Part shown: positions 60,652 through 64,000 of the stretch, piece by piece
How the letters are laid out: the number at the start of each line of letters is the position of its first letter
Numbering within the stretch: position 1 is the stretch's first letter
Assembly (NCBI GenBank): GCA_937934115.1
Contig: CALHAH010000007.1
Coordinates: 1 to 64,000, forward strand
DNA length: 64,000 nt
Origin: an uncultured Thermoanaerobaculum sp.
Lineage (GTDB): Bacteria; Acidobacteriota; Thermoanaerobaculia; Thermoanaerobaculales; Thermoanaerobaculaceae
Direction: 5' to 3'
Translations under genes and position numbers: made by a program
Notes under the pieces: generated by a model
What the model was told of the DNA's origin: nothing
Databases searched by the model: none
What the model saw: the letters and a program-made list of their open reading frames with translations, nothing else

Positions 60652-61632
60652 TTAAAAGCCGTCCCCGTCCAAAACGTTGCCCAGTGGGCCGAGAACCGAT
60701 CCTTCTTCCCGGCGCTTTCCGGGGAGCGTCGCCTGGAGCATCCTCCCCGCCAAGCGGGAGAAGGGCAGGGACTGCAGCCAGACGCGGCCTGGTCCGCGCA
60801 AATGGGCAAAGAAAACGCCCTCACCGCCAAACAGCATGGACTTGACGCCCCCCACGGTTTGGATGTCGAAGTCCACCGTGGGTTCGAAGGCCACCACGCA
60901 GCCGGTATCCACGTGCAGGCTCTCCCCGGGGCCGAGAGTGCGTTCCACCACGGTACCGCCCGCGTGCACAAAGGCGAGACCATCCCCTTCGAGCTTCTCC
61001 ATGATGAAGCCTTCCCCACCAAAAAGGCCGGTGAGGATTCTCTTTTGGAAGAAAATGCCAAGGGAAACCCCGCGGGCGGCCGCAAGAAAGGAGTCCTTTT
61101 GACAGATCAGCTGGCCACCCACATCGGGCAAGTTAATGGGCAAGATGGTGCCGGGAAAAGGCGCGGCAAAAGCAACCCGGGCTTTGCCGGTACCACGGTT
61201 GGTAAAAAGCGTGATGAACAAGCTTTCCCCCGTGAGCAGGCGCTTGCCCGCCGACAGCAGCTTGTCCATAAACCCGGCCTCGCGGGAAGCATCCCCAAAG
61301 ACGGTTTCCATAAGTACCGCCGGGTCCTTGTACATCATGGCGCCAGCTTCAGCGATAGCTGACTCACCAGGATCCAGCTCCACCTCCACAAACTGCATTT
61401 CGTGCCCCACGATGCGGTAGTCAATCTCATCGGCCCGGCGCGTGCGCGGTGGTGGAGGCGGCACCACGCCAGGTCCCGCGGTCAATTCTGGCAAAGACTT
61501 GATGGGAACCCAGTCCGCCAACCCCTCCCGCCAAGCGTAGCCTTGGGGGTTGGAAGCCGCTTGCGCCCGGGCGGCGGCGTCGTCCATGGGACCGATGCGG
61601 TTAGACCCGTAAAGGAAGTACCAGCTGGCCAT
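60652..61632 (-). CDS. GYF_2-domain plus AIM24/TIGR00266 family protein
   Basis: 326 residues. The first ~50 residues match a GYF_2 domain (WYFLYGSNRIGPMDDAAARAQ, WVPIKSLPEL). A Pro-rich linker (PPPPPR) leads into an AIM24-type beta-rich domain of about 240 residues, with QFVEVELDPGESAIAEAGAM, GGEGFIMEKLEGDGLAFVHAGGT and HVDTGCVVAFEPTVD. The biochemical role of the family is unknown. ATG 61632 has GGCGAGGAGGG upstream. Confidence 0.85.
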   Translation of the reverse strand: MASWYFLYGSNRIGPMDDAAARAQAASNPQGYAWREGLADWVPIKSLPELTAGPGVVPPPPPRTRRADEIDYRIVGHEMQFVEVELDPGESAIAEAGAMMYKDPAVLMETVFGDASREAGFMDKLLSAGKRLLTGESLFITLFTNRGTGKARVAFAAPFPGTILPINLPDVGGQLICQKDSFLAAARGVSLGIFFQKRILTGLFGGEGFIMEKLEGDGLAFVHAGGTVVERTLGPGESLHVDTGCVVAFEPTVDFDIQTVGGVKSMLFGGEGVFFAHLRGPGRVWLQSLPFSRLAGRMLQATLPGKRREEGSVLGPLGNVLDGDGF

Positions 61633-61741
61633 GCGCCCTCCTCGCCAGGATTGTAACGGGTGTGCCGGTGTTTACGTAGTGGGAACACAGTGCAGCCAAA
61701 CCTGGGTTAGACTGGAGCGCCCGCCGGGGCAGGAGGACACC

Positions 61742-62923
61742 GTGGAGAGGATCACGAGAATCCAGCAGGAGCTGGCCAAAGCCGGGATAGACGGCTGGCT
61801 TTTCTTTGATTTCCATAACCGGGATCCCATTGCCTACCGCATCTTGGGGCTCGAATTTGGGAAGTTCACATCCCGTCGCTGGTTTTACCTGGTGCCCAGA
61901 AGCGGCCAGCCGGTGAAGCTGGTTTCGGCAGTGGAAGCCGGTAAGCTGGACGCTCTCCCTGGGGAAAAGCGCGTGTACCGCTCCTGGCGGGAGCTTTCCG
62001 AGCACTTACGGGCCATGCTGGATGGTTTTTCGGCCGTGGCCATGCAGTACTCCCCTCGGGGTGACGTGCCCTACGTCTCCATCGTGGATGCGGGGACGGT
62101 GGAACTGGTGCGAGCCGCGGGGGTGGATGTGGTTTCTTCGGCACCTTTGGTGCAGGTCTTGGAAGCGGTCCTCACGCCGCAACAGCTACAAACTCATATC
62201 AAAGCTGGGGAGAAGATCCACCGCATTAGGGAGCAAGCCTTTGCGCTCATAAGCCAAAAGGTGCGGCAAGGGGAGGTCATTACCCCTTACGATGTGCAGC
62301 AGTTCATCGTGCGACGCTTCGAGGAGGAAGGTCTTAACTGTCAGGGGGAGTACCCCATCGTGGGGACCAACGAGCAGCCGGCCGATCCGCACTTTGAACC
62401 GACCCGGGAAAACGCTCGTCCCATCAAGCTGGGCGACACCCTGCTCCTTGACCTTTGGGCCAAGCTCACGGAGCCGAACGCGGTTTTTTACGACATCACG
62501 TGGTGTGCTTTCCTGGGGGAAAAGCCCCCGGCAAAGTATGTGGAGATATTCCGCCTGGCTTGCGAGGCACGGGACGCGGCCCTGGCCTTGGTTCAGGAGC
62601 GCTTTGCCCAAGGCGAGGCGCTGGCTGGCTACGAGGTGGACGACGCCGCCCGCGCGGTCATTGAAAAGGCCGGCTACGGCCCGTACTTTGTGCACCGCAC
62701 CGGACACAACATCGGCACGGAAGTCCACGGCAACGGTGCCAACTTGGACAACTTGGAAACCCGAGACAACCGGCTGCTGGTGCCCGGTCTTTGCTTTTCC
62801 ATTGAGCCAGGGATTTACCTCCCCGGGGAAATGGCGGTGCGCACGGAAATCAACGTGTACATTACCCACGAGGGCAAACCTGAGGTCTACGGCCCCATCC
62901 AAAGGGAGCTGGTGCTCTTGTAG
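61742..62923 (+). CDS. M24-family metallopeptidase (Xaa-Pro aminopeptidase-like)
   Basis: 393 residues. An N-terminal creatinase-like domain (about 1-145) precedes the pita-bread catalytic domain. Metal ligands are visible: Asp in LLLDLWAKL, Asp in FYDITWCAF, His in RTGHNIGTEVHG, Glu in FSIEPGIYLPGE and Glu in RTEINVYI. It probably removes N-terminal residues from Xaa-Pro peptides. The GTG at 61742 was chosen because GCAGGAGGACACC lies just upstream; TAGACT at 61708-61713 may be its -10 box. Confidence 0.9.
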   Translation: MERITRIQQELAKAGIDGWLFFDFHNRDPIAYRILGLEFGKFTSRRWFYLVPRSGQPVKLVSAVEAGKLDALPGEKRVYRSWRELSEHLRAMLDGFSAVAMQYSPRGDVPYVSIVDAGTVELVRAAGVDVVSSAPLVQVLEAVLTPQQLQTHIKAGEKIHRIREQAFALISQKVRQGEVITPYDVQQFIVRRFEEEGLNCQGEYPIVGTNEQPADPHFEPTRENARPIKLGDTLLLDLWAKLTEPNAVFYDITWCAFLGEKPPAKYVEIFRLACEARDAALALVQERFAQGEALAGYEVDDAARAVIEKAGYGPYFVHRTGHNIGTEVHGNGANLDNLETRDNRLLVPGLCFSIEPGIYLPGEMAVRTEINVYITHEGKPEVYGPIQRELVLL

Positions 62924-62927
62924 GAGT

Positions 62928-62941
62928 TTGCGCTAGCGCAA
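62928..62941 (+). promoter_or_regulatory. CRP/FNR-family palindrome before norC
   Basis: Perfect inverted repeat TTGCG-CTAG-CGCAA, the TTGNN-N4-NNCAA geometry used by FNR, DNR and NnrR regulators. Its centre (62934.5) is about 41.5 bp before the start predicted from the -10 candidate at 62963-62969, the classical class II activator position. Confidence 0.6.
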
Positions 62942-62962
62942 CGTTTGGTGCAAAAACCCCTC

Positions 62963-62969
62963 CAATCAT
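62963..62969 (+). promoter_or_regulatory. Candidate -10 region of the norCB operon
   Basis: CAATCAT, weak match to TATAAT, with no -35 box at the right distance, as expected for an activator-dependent promoter. The leader then holds an 8-bp inverted repeat CCGGGAAG/CTTCCCGG (62975-63002 region) and AAAGGAGGGGG before the ATG. Confidence 0.45.
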
Positions 62970-63013
62970 GAAACCGGGAAGGCTCCCAGGGGTCTTCCCG
63001 GAAAGGAGGGGGT

Positions 63014-63730
63014 ATGAGCGAAAAGCTTGCCAAGATTATCTTTTGGGGCGGCACGCTTTCCTCCCTGGCTTTGTTTCTAGCCCTTACCGTGGATACGCAT
63101 CGGCAGTTTGATGCGCTGACCCACGCGGATCGGCTGGATGAGCAAGTGGTGGCGGGGAAGCGTGCTTTTGAGAAGTACAACTGCAACGACTGTCATACGA
63201 TTTTGGGGTTTGGTGGCTACTTTGCTCCGGATCTAACCCGGGCGTATACCCGACTGGGGGAAGATGCTATTGCTCGGCGGCTGCAAGCTCCAGAGGTGGC
63301 CTTTGCCGATTCCTTCCGAAAAATGCCCCAACAGAACTTAAGCCAGCAAGAAATCGCCGACATCGTGGCTTATTTGCGCTGGGTTTCCCACATCGAAAAC
63401 CACGACTGGCCGCCCCAGGACTCCACCCGGCGCTGGAAGCGCAGCACGCAAAACCTTCTGGCTTCGGCCACGCTTTCCCCCGGGGCCGCTTTGGTCAAAC
63501 AGGAGGACTGCCTGGCCTGCCACAAGCTGGGTGATGCCGGCACCGCCAAGGGTCCCCGCTTTGAATGGATCGGAGCCAAGCGTTCCGCCCAGTGGATTGC
63601 CACATACCTGGAAAACCCTGAAAAGCTCGCTCCAGGCGCTGCTATGCCCGCCTACGCGCACCTATCCCCGGAGCAGCGGCAGCTTGTGGGTGAGTTTCTC
63701 GTCAGCTTGGCGGCCAGTCACGGGAGGTGA
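63014..63730 (+). CDS. norC: Nitric oxide reductase cytochrome c subunit, di-heme form
   Basis: 238 residues. One N-terminal transmembrane anchor (about 7-26) is followed by a cytochrome c domain with CNDCH in KYNCNDCHTILGFGGYFAPD, the NorC signature. A second heme-binding CLACH lies near residue 170, followed by a possible Met ligand (AAMPAYAHL). Ordinary NorC is about 150 residues with one heme, so this one carries an extra cytochrome c domain. It passes electrons to NorB. AAAGGAGGGGG precedes the ATG; norB starts 3 bp after the stop. Confidence 0.92.
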   Translation: MSEKLAKIIFWGGTLSSLALFLALTVDTHRQFDALTHADRLDEQVVAGKRAFEKYNCNDCHTILGFGGYFAPDLTRAYTRLGEDAIARRLQAPEVAFADSFRKMPQQNLSQQEIADIVAYLRWVSHIENHDWPPQDSTRRWKRSTQNLLASATLSPGAALVKQEDCLACHKLGDAGTAKGPRFEWIGAKRSAQWIATYLENPEKLAPGAAMPAYAHLSPEQRQLVGEFLVSLAASHGR

Positions 63731-63733
63731 GCC

Positions 63734-64000
63734 ATGACGCATAAGAGCCAATCCGTTGCGTACCCTTATTTTGTTGTTTCGCTTTTGCTTTTTGGTTTGC
63801 AGGTGCTCATGGGCCTTTGGTTGGCCACCAACTACTTCGCGACCGTTCCCCAAGCCATTGTGGACGCGTTCCCGTTTTCCACAGCGCGAGCTTTTCACAC
63901 GAACTTGTTGGTCTTGTGGCTGCTTTTGGGTTTCATGGGAGCCACGTACTACCTGGTTCCTGAAGAAACCAACTCCGAGCTTTACTCCCCAAAACTGGCC
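63734..64000 (+). CDS. norB: Nitric oxide reductase large subunit, 5' part only
   Basis: 89 codons are visible before the window ends. The first transmembrane helix (YFVVSLLLFGLQVLMGLWLA) and second (RAFHTNLLVLWLLLGFMGAT) are typical of NorB, and the His in RAFHTNLLV is the expected low-spin heme ligand. It reduces NO to N2O in the membrane. There is no long quinol-oxidase N-terminal extension, which agrees with a cytochrome-c-dependent enzyme paired with NorC. GGGAGGTG precedes the ATG. Confidence 0.93.
   Translation, partial: MTHKSQSVAYPYFVVSLLLFGLQVLMGLWLATNYFATVPQAIVDAFPFSTARAFHTNLLVLWLLLGFMGATYYLVPEETNSELYSPKLA

Overview
The window reads as one contiguous stretch of a GC-rich, diderm-like bacterial chromosome, nearly all coding, with long tightly packed operons. 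MurE carries the DNPR motif of meso-diaminopimelate-type ligases. There are lipoproteins, SurA/PpiC-type periplasmic chaperones and large secreted Ig/IPT-repeat proteins. Together with AT-hook, roadblock and TPR proteins, and the start of a nitric oxide reductase operon, this resembles Acidobacteriota (Thermoanaerobaculia-like). That placement is inferred from gene content, not from a marker comparison. No rRNA, CRISPR array, insertion sequence, integrase or phage gene was seen.

Layout. 1-2.4 kb: secreted IPT/TIG lipoprotein. 2.4-10.4 kb (+): TPR protein, roadblock protein, accB, accC, aroK, phosphoesterase, a HEAT-cyclophilin-thioredoxin fusion and a 2-hydroxyacid dehydrogenase. 10.4-13.1 kb (-): CNNM/CorC-like transporter and glutamate dehydrogenase. 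13.2-15.1 kb (+): ECF sigma factor, zinc-finger anti-sigma and a bactofilin-like membrane protein. 15.1-19.6 kb (+): DUF177, rpmF, plsX, fabH, fabD, fabG. 19.7-27.1 kb: mutM, a five-AT-hook protein, aspS, rnr, tRNA-Leu(CAG), and a small STAS/dehydratase/ACP operon. 27.1-42.4 kb (-): a complete division and cell-wall operon, mraZ to ftsZ, with 11 of 13 junctions overlapping. It is driven by a TTGACA promoter with four MraZ boxes at exact 10-bp spacing.

42.8-46.3 kb (+): a short leader ORF, an MgtA-type Mg2+ ATPase and a PTS EIIA-like protein, all translationally coupled. 46.3-52.8 kb: periplasmic foldases, a secreted protein, an Asd-like paralog with pssA and psd (phosphatidylethanolamine synthesis), a DUF465 protein and a Mut7-C protein. 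52.8-58.2 kb: secreted accessory proteins with a decayed pseudogene and a 105-bp duplicated gene end. 58.3-60.6 kb (-): a ketosynthase plus a partner whose catalytic residues are all lost (chain-length-factor-like). 60.6-64 kb: AIM24-like protein, M24 peptidase and norCB. A CRP/FNR-type palindrome is centred about 41.5 bp before the inferred norC start site.

The most notable points are the ketosynthase/chain-length-factor pair with a distant ACP/dehydratase operon, the coupled leader ORF before mgtA, the MraZ operator, the norC operator, the tRNA promoter that contains the rnr start codon, and the repeated use of -10 boxes 6-8 nt before start codons (leaderless transcripts).
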